In this document: piece by piece, positions 1 through 6,657 of the stretch
Layout: the number at the start of each line of letters is the position of its first letter
Numbering within the stretch: position 1 is the stretch's first letter
Source of the DNA: Gorillibacterium sp.
Lineage (GTDB): Bacteria > Bacillota > Bacilli > Paenibacillales > NBRC-103111
Direction of reading: 5' to 3'
DNA: 8,516 nt
Assembly: GCA_023511325.1 (NCBI GenBank)
Contig: JAIMBU010000077.1
Location: 1 to 8,516 of the forward strand
Notes under the pieces: model-generated
What the model was told of the DNA's origin: nothing
Seen by the model: the letters and a program-made list of their open reading frames with translations, nothing else
Databases searched by the model: none
Program-made: the position numbers and the translations under genes

Positions 1-11
1 ACATACGACAA

Positions 12-67
12 TTAGATTAAAATTATTTATTAAGATAATACCGATAAAAAAAATATTATTAATCTAA
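12..67. repeat. AT-rich inverted repeat at the window edge
   Basis: TTAGATTAA (12-20) and TTAATCTAA (59-67) are perfect 9-nt inverted arms, separated by 38 nt of A/T-rich DNA that also holds shorter imperfect complementarities (AATA/TATT). Positions 1-93 contain no convincing ORF. The arms could fold at the 3' end of an upstream transcript or be a chance product of the base composition. There is no GC-rich stem with a T-run, so I do not call it a terminator. Function is unknown. Confidence 0.3.
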
Positions 68-93
68 AAAATAATGCTTATTTTAAAATATCA

Positions 94-120
94 GGTGTAA
101 TTGGCACCAAGTGTTTATCC
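94..120 (+). repeat. Small structured intergenic repeat, copy A
   Basis: The element has three alternately complementary arms, GGTG (94-97), CACC (105-108) and GTG (111-113), followed by TTTATCC (114-120). The middle arm can pair with either the first or the third. It resembles the element at 1265-1294, where the arms are GGCG, CGCC and GGCG, so the T/C and A/G differences keep the pairing. The shared tail and spacing suggest one repeat family. It lies upstream of the candidate nadA promoter, so it is more likely an intergenic repeat or DNA site than a nadA leader. Confidence 0.4.
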
Positions 121-163
121 TTGTTTGTTTAGCCCGGTTAACTTCGTGATAGGAACCGTTTTG

Positions 164-172
164 TGGTATTAT
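164..172 (+). promoter_or_regulatory. Candidate extended -10 promoter for nadA
   Basis: TGG followed by TATTAT gives a TGn extended -10 with a hexamer matching TATAAT at 5 of 6 positions. The hexamer 17 bp upstream (144-149, TCGTGA) is a poor -35, which an extended -10 can tolerate. Transcription would start near 179, leaving a leader of about 70 nt before nadA. This is the best promoter-like sequence in the 248 bases before the gene, but it rests on motif matching alone. Confidence 0.35.
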
Positions 173-248
173 TCAAGGATAACAGTTGCGGCTTCAAAGT
201 AGGGTTTTGATTTGAGCTTCATCACTTTAAAGCAGGAGATGAAAACGT

Positions 249-1187
249 ATGGAAGCTCTCGCTCAAGAGAAAAAACAGCAGCAGAACAGGGAGCTCAAAG
301 AGCGCATTCTGCAGTTGAAGAAAGAAAAAAACGCCATTATTCTCGCCCATTATTATCAAAGGGATGAGGTTCAGGAGATAGCCGATTTTCGCGGGGATTC
401 CTTCCTCCTTGCTCAGAAGGCTGCTTCCACGGATGCAGAGGTTATTGTTTTTTGTGGTGTACATTTCATGGGGGAAAGTGCCAAGATCCTCGCCCCAGGC
501 AAAATTGTCGTGATTCCGGATGAACGTGCCGGATGTCCCATGGCAGACATGGTAAATGTAGAGGGTTTACGAGCATTGAAGAAGGCACATCCGCGTGCTG
601 CTGTTGTTGCCTATATCAATACCTCCGCTGAGGTCAAAGCGGAAACCGATATATGCTGTACATCAGCCAACGCCGTGCAAGTGGTCAATTCAGTGGACGC
701 GGACGAGATCATCTGGGTGCCTGACAAGAATCTGGGTCACTATGTCTCACAGCTAACCAGTAAGAAGATGATTCTTTGGGAGGGCTACTGCAACACACAC
801 GACATGCTAACGGTTAAAGACGTGTTTGAGATGAGAAAGCAGTACCCCCATGCTGAGTTTGTTGTTCATCCTGAATGCCGCCCAGAGGTGGTAAAGCTCG
901 GAGATTTCGTCGGCAGCACGACGGCTATTCTGAAGTATTGCCGTGAGTCGAAGGCTAGTGAGTTTATCGTAGGAACTGAAGATGGAGTTGGTTACCAGCT
1001 ACGGCTTGATAGTCCAGATAAGGCGTTTCACTTTGCCTCCAAATATCTGGTATGCCCTAATATGAAAGTTAACAACCTGAAGAAGGTTGCTGCTTGTCTG
1101 GAAACCCTCTCCCCACAAATCTACGTGCCACTTGACGTTGCTGAGAAAGCCAAACAATCTCTGGAGCGAATGCTCCTGATTAAATAA
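249..1187 (+). CDS. nadA: Quinolinate synthase A
   Basis: This [4Fe-4S] enzyme condenses iminoaspartate (from NadB) with dihydroxyacetone phosphate to make quinolinate in de novo NAD synthesis; it is cytosolic. The 312-aa protein has the family motifs AHYYQ (33-37), RGDS (48-51), CGVHFMGESAKIL (69-81), PDERAGCPMAD (90-100), EGYCNTHD (178-185) and HPEC (207-210). Cys69, Cys181 and Cys269 (in VCPNMK) sit where the three cluster-binding cysteines of NadA occur. The length fits the shorter NadA type of about 300 aa rather than the longer B. subtilis form. The ATG at 249 has an AGGAG (234-238) 10 nt upstream. The first 20 or so residues are charged and Gln-rich and probably variable. No terminator follows, and a 140-bp gap with a structured repeat separates it from nadB. 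Confidence 0.96.
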   Translation: MEALAQEKKQQQNRELKERILQLKKEKNAIILAHYYQRDEVQEIADFRGDSFLLAQKAASTDAEVIVFCGVHFMGESAKILAPGKIVVIPDERAGCPMADMVNVEGLRALKKAHPRAAVVAYINTSAEVKAETDICCTSANAVQVVNSVDADEIIWVPDKNLGHYVSQLTSKKMILWEGYCNTHDMLTVKDVFEMRKQYPHAEFVVHPECRPEVVKLGDFVGSTTAILKYCRESKASEFIVGTEDGVGYQLRLDSPDKAFHFASKYLVCPNMKVNNLKKVAACLETLSPQIYVPLDVAEKAKQSLERMLLIK

Positions 1188-1264
1188 GCTTTGTTCGAGG
1201 ACTATTTTTTGAAAATATCAGTAAGATGGACTTTCATCCTTTTAATACTCATCGATAAATGCTT

Positions 1265-1294
1265 GGCGTCGTAGGACGCCGAAGGCGTTTATCC
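1265..1294 (+). repeat. Small structured intergenic repeat, copy B
   Basis: GGCGTC (1265-1270) and GACGCC (1275-1280) are perfect inverted arms around a GTAG loop. After GAA, GGCG (1284-1287) can also pair with CGCC of the middle arm, and TTTATCC (1288-1294) follows. The result is two mutually exclusive hairpins just upstream of the nadB ribosome binding site (AGGTG, 1316-1320). The arms and tail match copy A at 94-120 with compensating changes. It could be a mobile-type palindromic repeat or could modulate nadA-nadB read-through. No T-run follows, so it is not a standard terminator. Confidence 0.5.
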
Positions 1295-1327
1295 CTGGCC
1301 AATTCATATAAAGACAGGTGAATTCTA

Positions 1328-2980
1328 ATGATTCCACGTTATTTAACGGATGCCGCTTGGGAGGATCTGCCCCGGGCTGAATATGGAGTAATTGTCATCG
1401 GATCAGGCGTAGCGGGTTTGTATGCAGCAATCAAGGCTGCGAAAACCCATCGAGTTCTGATGATTACAAAGAAAGCTATGAACGAGAGCAATACGCGTTA
1501 CGCGCAGGGGGGGATTGCAGCAGTCACCTCTGAAGAGGATTCCCCCGAGTTTCATCTGCAGGACACATTAATGGCAGGTGCAGGTTTATGTGAGGTTGAT
1601 GCAGTCGATATTTTGGTGCATGAAGGACCAGAGCGAGTGCAGGAACTTATTCGAATGGGAACGGAGTTTGATCTGGAGAATGGTGAGTTAGCCTTAACCA
1701 GAGAAGGTGCACATAGCCAGCGAAGAATTTTACATGCTCATGGGGATTCAACGGGGGCAGAAATCATTCGAGCATTGGTGAAAAAAGCGATGCAGGTGCC
1801 AAACCTAGAGGTCTGGCATGATCAATTCGTTATTGACCTGATCACTGAGGATGACGAATGCATCGGTGCAATCGTGCAAAAACCAGACGGAAGTCTGATG
1901 ACTGTTCTGGGTCAGGCCATTGTGCTGTGTACAGGTGGAACGGGGCAATTGTATCGATACACCACGAACCCTGAAATTGCTACAGCAGATGGAATCGCCA
2001 TCGCCTACCGTGCTGGAGCAGATATCCGCGATATGGAGTTTGTTCAGTTCCATCCAACCGCACTCAGTTATCCGGGGGCGCCACGGTTTCTCATTTCTGA
2101 GGCCGTGCGTGGGGAAGGCGCTATTCTACGCAATGCCGCTGGTGAACGTTTTATGGAGAAGTATCATCCCCTTCTGGAGCTAGCTCCCCGTGATGTAGTA
2201 GCTAGGGCAATTGTCAGCGAGATGGAGCAGACAAAATCGACGTTTGTTTACATTGATATTACCCACGAGCCAGCAGATAAGGTCCGTCTTCGTTTTCCCA
2301 TGATCTATCAAACCTGCTTATACTACGGGCTCGACCTTACATCCGATTGGATTCCTGTCGCTCCAGCAGCTCATTACTTAATGGGCGGGGTGAAAACAGA
2401 TCTGCTCGGAGAAACATCCATTAAGCGATTATTCGCCTGTGGGGAGGTTTCTTCCACGGGTGTACACGGTGCGAATCGTCTAGCCAGCAACTCTCTTTCC
2501 GAGGCCATGGTGTTCGGTCGGCGGATTGTTAAGCAGATAGAAGGTCTTCCCTACCGCGAATTTCCTGCAGTTGCACATAGCAATTTCTCAATGGAGGAAC
2601 GTTTCTTGAGGAAAGACTCGCCCATAACACCGATCATCGAGCGTAAGCTCAAGCTGCAAAAGGTGATGTTGCGATACGTCGGGCTAAAGCGTGATGAGTT
2701 GGGACTCCGTAAGGGACTCGATGAACTTCACCGGCAATTGACAGTTTTTGATGCCCGTTTGTCCAAACGGGAAGAATTCGAGTATGCTAACATGCTGACT
2801 GCTTCACTGCTGACTGCACAGGGTGCGCTTTTACGTGAAGAGAGCCGTGGTGGCCATTATCGGGATGATTTTCCAGAGACGAATAATGTAAGCTGGAGAC
2901 AGCACACGGTATATAATCGCGAGAAGGGCTTATCCTTAGATCCTGTTAAGGAGACAGTCATCCCCGGACTGGGGCTTTAA
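1328..2980 (+). CDS. nadB: L-aspartate oxidase
   Basis: This FAD enzyme oxidises L-aspartate to iminoaspartate, the first step of de novo NAD synthesis, and passes the unstable product to NadA. The 550-aa protein has the Rossmann FAD motif VIVIGSGVAGLYAA (21-34), the SNTRYAQGGIAA segment (54-65), HAHGDSTG (136-143), FHPTAL (241-246), SEAVRGEGA (257-265), APRDVVARAI (286-295), PAAHYLMGG (346-354) and GVHGANRLASNSLSEA (378-393). His242, Arg261, Arg288 and His349 lie in the conserved substrate-site regions of the fumarate reductase/succinate dehydrogenase flavoprotein superfamily. HxxGANRLASNSLxE is typical of NadB within that group. Length is normal and the helical C-terminal domain is intact. 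The ATG at 1328 follows AGGTG (1316-1320) by 7 nt. It is followed by nadC after 41 nt, which fits co-transcription. A run of seven G bases (1507-1513) encodes the conserved Gly61-Gly62. Confidence 0.97.
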   Translation: MIPRYLTDAAWEDLPRAEYGVIVIGSGVAGLYAAIKAAKTHRVLMITKKAMNESNTRYAQGGIAAVTSEEDSPEFHLQDTLMAGAGLCEVDAVDILVHEGPERVQELIRMGTEFDLENGELALTREGAHSQRRILHAHGDSTGAEIIRALVKKAMQVPNLEVWHDQFVIDLITEDDECIGAIVQKPDGSLMTVLGQAIVLCTGGTGQLYRYTTNPEIATADGIAIAYRAGADIRDMEFVQFHPTALSYPGAPRFLISEAVRGEGAILRNAAGERFMEKYHPLLELAPRDVVARAIVSEMEQTKSTFVYIDITHEPADKVRLRFPMIYQTCLYYGLDLTSDWIPVAPAAHYLMGGVKTDLLGETSIKRLFACGEVSSTGVHGANRLASNSLSEAMVFGRRIVKQIEGLPYREFPAVAHSNFSMEERFLRKDSPITPIIERKLKLQKVMLRYVGLKRDELGLRKGLDELHRQLTVFDARLSKREEFEYANMLTASLLTAQGALLREESRGGHYRDDFPETNNVSWRQHTVYNREKGLSLDPVKETVIPGLGL

Positions 2981-3021
2981 TAAAGCAAGAAAGACCAACA
3001 TGTAGAGGTGGCGCGCTAGCG

Positions 3022-3918
3022 ATGGTTGCACATATTAATGGAAATGAAATGATGTCAATCAATGAGAAGAAGCTGGCCGCAAGCATCCGCGAGTGGCTGG
3101 ACGAGGACATCGGCTCTGGTGATATAACATCGATGGTGACGATTCCCCAGGAGAATAACGCTACGGCGATTATTCATATGAAAGAGGCGGGGATTCTTGC
3201 TGGTCTTCCGGCGGCACAAGCGGTTTTCCGTGAGGTTGACCCGACGCTTATTTTTGAACAACAGTTTTCAGAGGGAGACCGGGTTCAAAAAGGCGATATT
3301 ATCGCTATTGTTACCGGTTCTACTCGCAGCATTCTACAGGGAGAGCGTCTTGCGCTCAATCTGCTGCAACGGCTCTCAGGTATTGCTACCCGGACAAGAA
3401 TGTTCACTGATGAGCTAGTGGGGTTGCCGGTTCGCTTGGTTGACACAAGGAAGACAACACCGGGTCACCGTATGTTAGAAAAGTATGCTGTTCGAGTAGG
3501 CGGTGGCCATAACCATCGTTTTGGTTTATACGATGCAGTGATGATTAAAGATAACCATATCAAGGGGGCTGGTGGCATTACCCGTGCAGTGAAGGTGGCT
3601 CGTGAGCAGATTCCCCATACGATGAAAATCGAGGTCGAGGTCGAGGATTTTGAACAGCTAGATGAAGCTCTCCAAGCAGGAGCAGACATCATTATGCTGG
3701 ATAATATGAAACCGGAGCACATGACGGTTGCTGTCAAGAGGGTAAGACAGGTGTCTCCAAGAATCATTGTCGAGGCATCGGGCTCGGTTTCCTTGGAGAC
3801 GATCCGCGTAATGGCTGAAAGTGGTGTCGATGTCATTTCTGTCGGTCGATTGACTTATTCGGTTAATGCGCTTGATATTAGTTTAGACCTAAATGAGCGA
3901 AAGGAGCAGCTTTCGTGA
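3022..3918 (+). CDS. nadC: Nicotinate-nucleotide pyrophosphorylase (carboxylating), quinolinate phosphoribosyltransferase
   Basis: The enzyme converts quinolinate and PRPP to nicotinate mononucleotide, CO2 and pyrophosphate, the committed step joining de novo synthesis to the NAD pathway. Visible motifs in the 298-aa protein are EDIGSGDIT (28-36), [16 protein letters not shown] (108-123), [10 protein letters not shown] (141-150), [14 protein letters not shown] (153-166), MIKDNHI (174-180), EVEVE (204-208), MLDNM (225-229), EASG (251-254) and SVGRLT (273-278). These cover the phosphate- and quinolinate-binding Arg/Lys/His residues of the type II phosphoribosyltransferase barrel. The ATG at 3022 is chosen because AGAGGTGG (3004-3011) lies 10 nt upstream. 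In-frame ATGs at 3049 and 3052 have weaker sites but would remove only a non-conserved leader of about 10 residues. The stop overlaps the coaX start by 4 nt, which implies translational coupling. Confidence 0.96.
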   Translation: MVAHINGNEMMSINEKKLAASIREWLDEDIGSGDITSMVTIPQENNATAIIHMKEAGILAGLPAAQAVFREVDPTLIFEQQFSEGDRVQKGDIIAIVTGSTRSILQGERLALNLLQRLSGIATRTRMFTDELVGLPVRLVDTRKTTPGHRMLEKYAVRVGGGHNHRFGLYDAVMIKDNHIKGAGGITRAVKVAREQIPHTMKIEVEVEDFEQLDEALQAGADIIMLDNMKPEHMTVAVKRVRQVSPRIIVEASGSVSLETIRVMAESGVDVISVGRLTYSVNALDISLDLNERKEQLS

Positions 3919-4679
3919 TTCTGGTTGTGGATGTGGGCAACACTAATATTGTGCTCGGTATTTATAAGGCTAGAGAGTTGCTTCATGATTGGCGGCTTAG
4001 CACGGATCGTTCTTCTACGGCTGACGAGTATGGCATGATCATTGCGAATTTATTTCAGCATGTGGGTATCCGGTATCAGGATGTAGAGGGAATCATTATT
4101 TCCTCTGTTGTCCCTCCGTTAATGGTTGTGCTTGAAGACCTGTGTCTTAAATATATGAAGATGAAGCCACTTATTGTGGGTCCAGGCCTGAAGACGGGTC
4201 TTAATATTCGTTATGAGAATCCCCGTGAGGTTGGAGCAGATCGTATCGTCAATGCTGTTGCAGGCATTGAGCTATACGGTGCGCCGCTTGTCATTGTTGA
4301 CTTTGGGACCGCAATCACCTTCGACTATGTTGATGAGCATGCCCGTTATTTGGGGGGGGCAATTGCTCCGGGAATCGGTATTTCTACAGAAGCCCTTTAT
4401 GAGAAAGCCGCTAAGCTACCACGGATTGAACTGATCAAGCCCAAGAGCACGGTAGGCCGCAACCCAGTCGCATCCATGCAAGCTGGAATTATTTTCGGCT
4501 TTGCTGGACAGGTCGATGGTATCGTTGATCGAATTCGTGTGGAGTTTGGTACACAGCCTAAAGTGATTGCCACCGGGGGGATGGCGCAGTTGATCGCCCC
4601 CGAGTCACGAACTATCGAAGTTGTCAATCCTCTGCTTACCCTTGAGGGGTTGCGGATAATCTATGAACGAAACGTGTAG
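3915..4679 (+). CDS. coaX: Type III pantothenate kinase
   Basis: CoaX phosphorylates pantothenate, the first step of coenzyme A synthesis. Type III kinases belong to the ASKHA (actin/Hsp70-like) fold, need a monovalent cation and are not feedback-inhibited by CoA. The 254-aa protein, of normal length, shows DVGNTN (6-11), the N-terminal phosphate/metal motif; [10 protein letters not shown] (105-114), with Asp109 as the likely catalytic base; DFGTAITFD (129-137); GGAIAPG (147-153); and ATGG (219-222). It starts with GTG at 3915, inside the nadC stop region (4-nt overlap), with AAGGAG (3901-3906) 8 nt upstream. In B. subtilis coaX follows ftsH directly; here nadABC lies upstream instead. An uninterrupted run of eight G bases (4352-4359) encodes the conserved Gly147-Gly148. 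Confidence 0.96.
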   Translation: MILVVDVGNTNIVLGIYKARELLHDWRLSTDRSSTADEYGMIIANLFQHVGIRYQDVEGIIISSVVPPLMVVLEDLCLKYMKMKPLIVGPGLKTGLNIRYENPREVGADRIVNAVAGIELYGAPLVIVDFGTAITFDYVDEHARYLGGAIAPGIGISTEALYEKAAKLPRIELIKPKSTVGRNPVASMQAGIIFGFAGQVDGIVDRIRVEFGTQPKVIATGGMAQLIAPESRTIEVVNPLLTLEGLRIIYERNV

Positions 4680-4715
4680 GCAAAAAGAATAAAAAACAAG
4701 GAAGAGGTGAACAGT

Positions 4716-5591
4716 GTGAAAGACCAATTAGTTAGAGCAACAGCTCTAGGTGGTAAAGTCCGTGCTTTTGCGGTGTCCACGACAGAGCTTACAGAAGAGT
4801 TGTGCCAGAGGCATCAAACCATGCCCACAGCCACTGCTGCATTAGGCAGAGCGCTGGCGGCGGGAGCAATGATGGGTGCCATGCTTAAAGGTGAGGAAAA
4901 GCTGACCATTCAAATAAAAGGCAACGGCCCAATTGGGCAAATCGTAGTAGACGCCAATGCTAAAGGTGAGCTTAGAGGCTATGTGGATAATCCTACCGTG
5001 GATCTTCCATTAAATGCAGCAGGTAAGCTTGATGTAGGTGGTGCAGTGGGGCTGGAGGGGTTTATTTACATCACCAAGGATTTAGGACTGAAGGAGCCCT
5101 ATCGTGGTAGTACCCCGATTATCTCTGGTGAAATCGGAGACGATTTTACTTATTATTTTGCCAAGTCGGAACAGATACCCTCTGCGGTAGCCCTAGGTGT
5201 ATTAGTGGACGTGGACCTTACGGTGAAGGCAGCAGGAGGCTTTATTATTCAGCCCTTGCCCGGGTTAACGGATGAAGAGATCGAAGAGATTGAGATTAAG
5301 CTCTCTAAACTTCCATCCGTAACATCACTTCTTGAGAAAGATGCAACTTTAGAGGAAATCCTGTCGTCAGTATTAGAGGACGTCCAGATTCTGGAGCGAA
5401 TGGACCTAGTATTCCGCTGTAAATGCTCGCGCGAAAGAGTCGAGCAGACACTTATCAGTCTTGGGCGGGATGAACTCGCTGCGATTCGCGAGGAAGATGG
5501 TCAGGCAGAGGTCATTTGTCAATTTTGCAATGAAGCTTACCATTTTGCAGACATAGAGATCGAGGACGTTATGGCAAAAATCAGGTCATAA
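4716..5591 (+). CDS. hslO: Hsp33 redox-regulated molecular chaperone
   Basis: Hsp33 is a cytosolic holdase that is inactive when reduced and zinc-bound. It is activated by oxidative unfolding, when its cysteines form disulfides. The 291-aa protein has the N-terminal core with PTATAALGRALAAG (37-50), GNGPIGQIVVDANAKGELRGY (starting at 70), EIGDDFTYYF (139-148), SEQIPSAVALGVLV (151-164) and GGFIIQPLPG (174-183), then the C-terminal redox switch CKC (Cys235, Cys237) and CQFC (Cys268, Cys271). All four zinc ligands are present. A further Cys lies near residue 30. I start it at GTG 4716 because AGAGGTG (4703-4709) is well placed before it; an in-frame GTG at 4707 overlaps that ribosome binding site and would add three residues. 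It lies 36 nt after coaX and 24 nt before the PPIase gene, the same order as in B. subtilis. Confidence 0.95.
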   Translation: MKDQLVRATALGGKVRAFAVSTTELTEELCQRHQTMPTATAALGRALAAGAMMGAMLKGEEKLTIQIKGNGPIGQIVVDANAKGELRGYVDNPTVDLPLNAAGKLDVGGAVGLEGFIYITKDLGLKEPYRGSTPIISGEIGDDFTYYFAKSEQIPSAVALGVLVDVDLTVKAAGGFIIQPLPGLTDEEIEEIEIKLSKLPSVTSLLEKDATLEEILSSVLEDVQILERMDLVFRCKCSRERVEQTLISLGRDELAAIREEDGQAEVICQFCNEAYHFADIEIEDVMAKIRS

Positions 5592-5615
5592 GTGAATCCC
5601 GAGGGTGGATAGGAA

Positions 5616-6569
5616 ATGAGAAAAGTAAAACTGTTATGGGGGATCATCGTCCTACTGGGTGCGACCTGTATGGTGCTGATTCGGATGACGATGGTACAGA
5701 CGACCACTCCTGAGGTGCGACCTACGGACAATGGAAAGGATTCAAGTGCCATAGTAGCTATAGTAGGGGACAAGAAAATATCTCTTGAACTGCTACAGGA
5801 GCAAGTCTATCAAAAATACGGGACGGAAATGCTCGGTCGGATGCTGGACCATCTGTCGATTCAATTAGAGGCAGATGAAAGGAAACTTCAAGTAGAAGAA
5901 GCGGAGATCTCCGAAGAACTGCTGAGAATGCAAGCTGGTTATGAGAATGAAGAACAGTTTTACCAATCGATGCAGGAGCAAGTTGGGATGACTCGCCAGG
6001 AGTTACACGAGGATGTCTACTTTAAGCTGCTCGTGGAGAAGGTAGCAACCTCTGATATCGTCGTCGGCGATAATGAGATAAGCTCATATATCAATGAGAA
6101 CCCGGATGAATTCGTACGAGTGCGGGAGTTTCATATTCAAATGATACTTAATGAAACACTGGAGCAAGCTAATCGTACGTATGAGCTTGCGACTGAGGGA
6201 GCGGATTTCGCTACGCTTGCTAAAGAGCGCTCGTTGGATACCAATACAGCCAGTGGGGGTGGAGACTTGGGTTGGGTAGAAGAGCATGATCCTTTTCTAC
6301 CTGTTAATATGCTGGAGAAAGCAAAAGAAATGAAATCTGGTGATATTAGTAAGCCCATCGAAACAAGCGAAGGTTACGTGGTGATTAAGCTGGTCGACCA
6401 AGCACAGGAGGAGGAGCTGGCTCCGGATGAGATTCGGGATAATGTTCGTAAACAGCTCGCCTTGCAGAAGGCTCCCCCAATCAAGGACTATATTATTTCC
6501 CTACGCGAAAAGTGGAAAGCTGAGATCAAGGATCCCTCACTGAAAGAAGGATCAGTTACCCCAAATTAA
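5616..6569 (+). CDS. Membrane-anchored SurA/parvulin-type foldase (YacD-like)
   Basis: The 317-aa protein has one hydrophobic N-terminal segment (about 6-24) behind a basic MRKVK start. Next come a polar linker, a SurA_N-like helical region (about 45-150, starting with VAIVGDKKISLELL) and a parvulin (PpiC) rotamase domain (about 168-262). The rotamase is identified by EFHIQMIL (171-178), LAKERSLDTNTASGGGDLGW (201-220) and GDISKPIETSEGYVVIKLV (242-260). The expected location is the outer face of the cytoplasmic membrane, assisting folding of secreted proteins. Cys18 does not sit in a good lipobox (GATC), so a signal anchor is likelier than a PrsA-type lipoprotein. The first active-site His (His173) is present, but the second, usual in GYHIIK, is Val255, so isomerase activity is uncertain. 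The start follows GAGGGTGG (5601-5608) by 7 nt. Its position between hslO and cysK matches B. subtilis yacD. Confidence 0.88.
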   Translation: MRKVKLLWGIIVLLGATCMVLIRMTMVQTTTPEVRPTDNGKDSSAIVAIVGDKKISLELLQEQVYQKYGTEMLGRMLDHLSIQLEADERKLQVEEAEISEELLRMQAGYENEEQFYQSMQEQVGMTRQELHEDVYFKLLVEKVATSDIVVGDNEISSYINENPDEFVRVREFHIQMILNETLEQANRTYELATEGADFATLAKERSLDTNTASGGGDLGWVEEHDPFLPVNMLEKAKEMKSGDISKPIETSEGYVVIKLVDQAQEEELAPDEIRDNVRKQLALQKAPPIKDYIISLREKWKAEIKDPSLKEGSVTPN

Positions 6570-6571
6570 AG

Positions 6572-6600
6572 TTGACAAGTAAGTTTCCGATTGGTAAGAT
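6572..6600 (+). promoter_or_regulatory. SigA-type promoter of cysK
   Basis: A perfect TTGACA -35 (6572-6577) and TAAGAT -10 (6595-6600, 4 of 6 matches) are separated by 17 bp. Transcription would begin about 6607, giving a leader of about 50 nt with a strong AGGAGG (6642-6647) 10 nt before the cysK ATG. The promoter starts 3 bp after the stop codon of the foldase gene, so cysK can be controlled separately from the upstream operon. The -10 overlaps the first of two dyad sites. Confidence 0.75.
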
Positions 6601-6625
6601 GGAGATACTTTTATACCAACCGGAA
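6585..6625. promoter_or_regulatory. Paired dyad operator over the cysK promoter, possibly CymR-type
   Basis: TTCCGATTGGTA (6585-6596) and TACCAACCGGAA (6614-6625) are inverted copies of each other with 11 of 12 positions matching. Each is also an imperfect palindrome of the form TWCC-N4-GGWA. Their centres are 29 bp apart, close to three helical turns, so two dimers could bind the same DNA face. The first copy enters the -10 and the second covers roughly +8 to +19, a typical repressor layout. CymR, an Rrf2-family repressor, controls cysK in Bacillales, and I infer this as the likely regulator. The motif match was not checked. Confidence 0.55.
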
Positions 6626-6657
6626 TACTCGGATATTAATGAGGAGGTTTTATCAGA

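Noticed and set aside
190..233. Repeated GCTTCA and short TCAAA/TTTGA pairing in the nadA leader, considered as a riboswitch
   Set aside because: The pairings are 5 bp or less and no known riboswitch core is recognisable in about 70 nt.
222..464. Open frame on the minus strand covering the nadA start
   Set aside because: It overlaps a clear nadA start and ribosome binding site, has no recognisable domain, and reads as a shadow of the coding strand.
1221..1243. Possible terminator after nadA (GATG/CATC with a following TTTT)
   Set aside because: The stem is only 4 bp with an adjacent mismatch, too weak to call.
3631..3650. Short tandem GAGGTC repeat in nadC
   Set aside because: It encodes the conserved EVEVE strand of the phosphoribosyltransferase barrel, so protein constraint explains it.
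3465..3836. 123-aa minus-strand open frame inside nadC
   Set aside because: It lies fully within conserved nadC codons, has low-complexity Ser/Thr-rich content and no ribosome binding site context; a shadow frame.
6585..6625. The 12-nt inverted repeat as a terminator of the upstream operon
   Set aside because: The loop is 17 nt and no T-run follows the second arm; its overlap with a strong promoter favours an operator.
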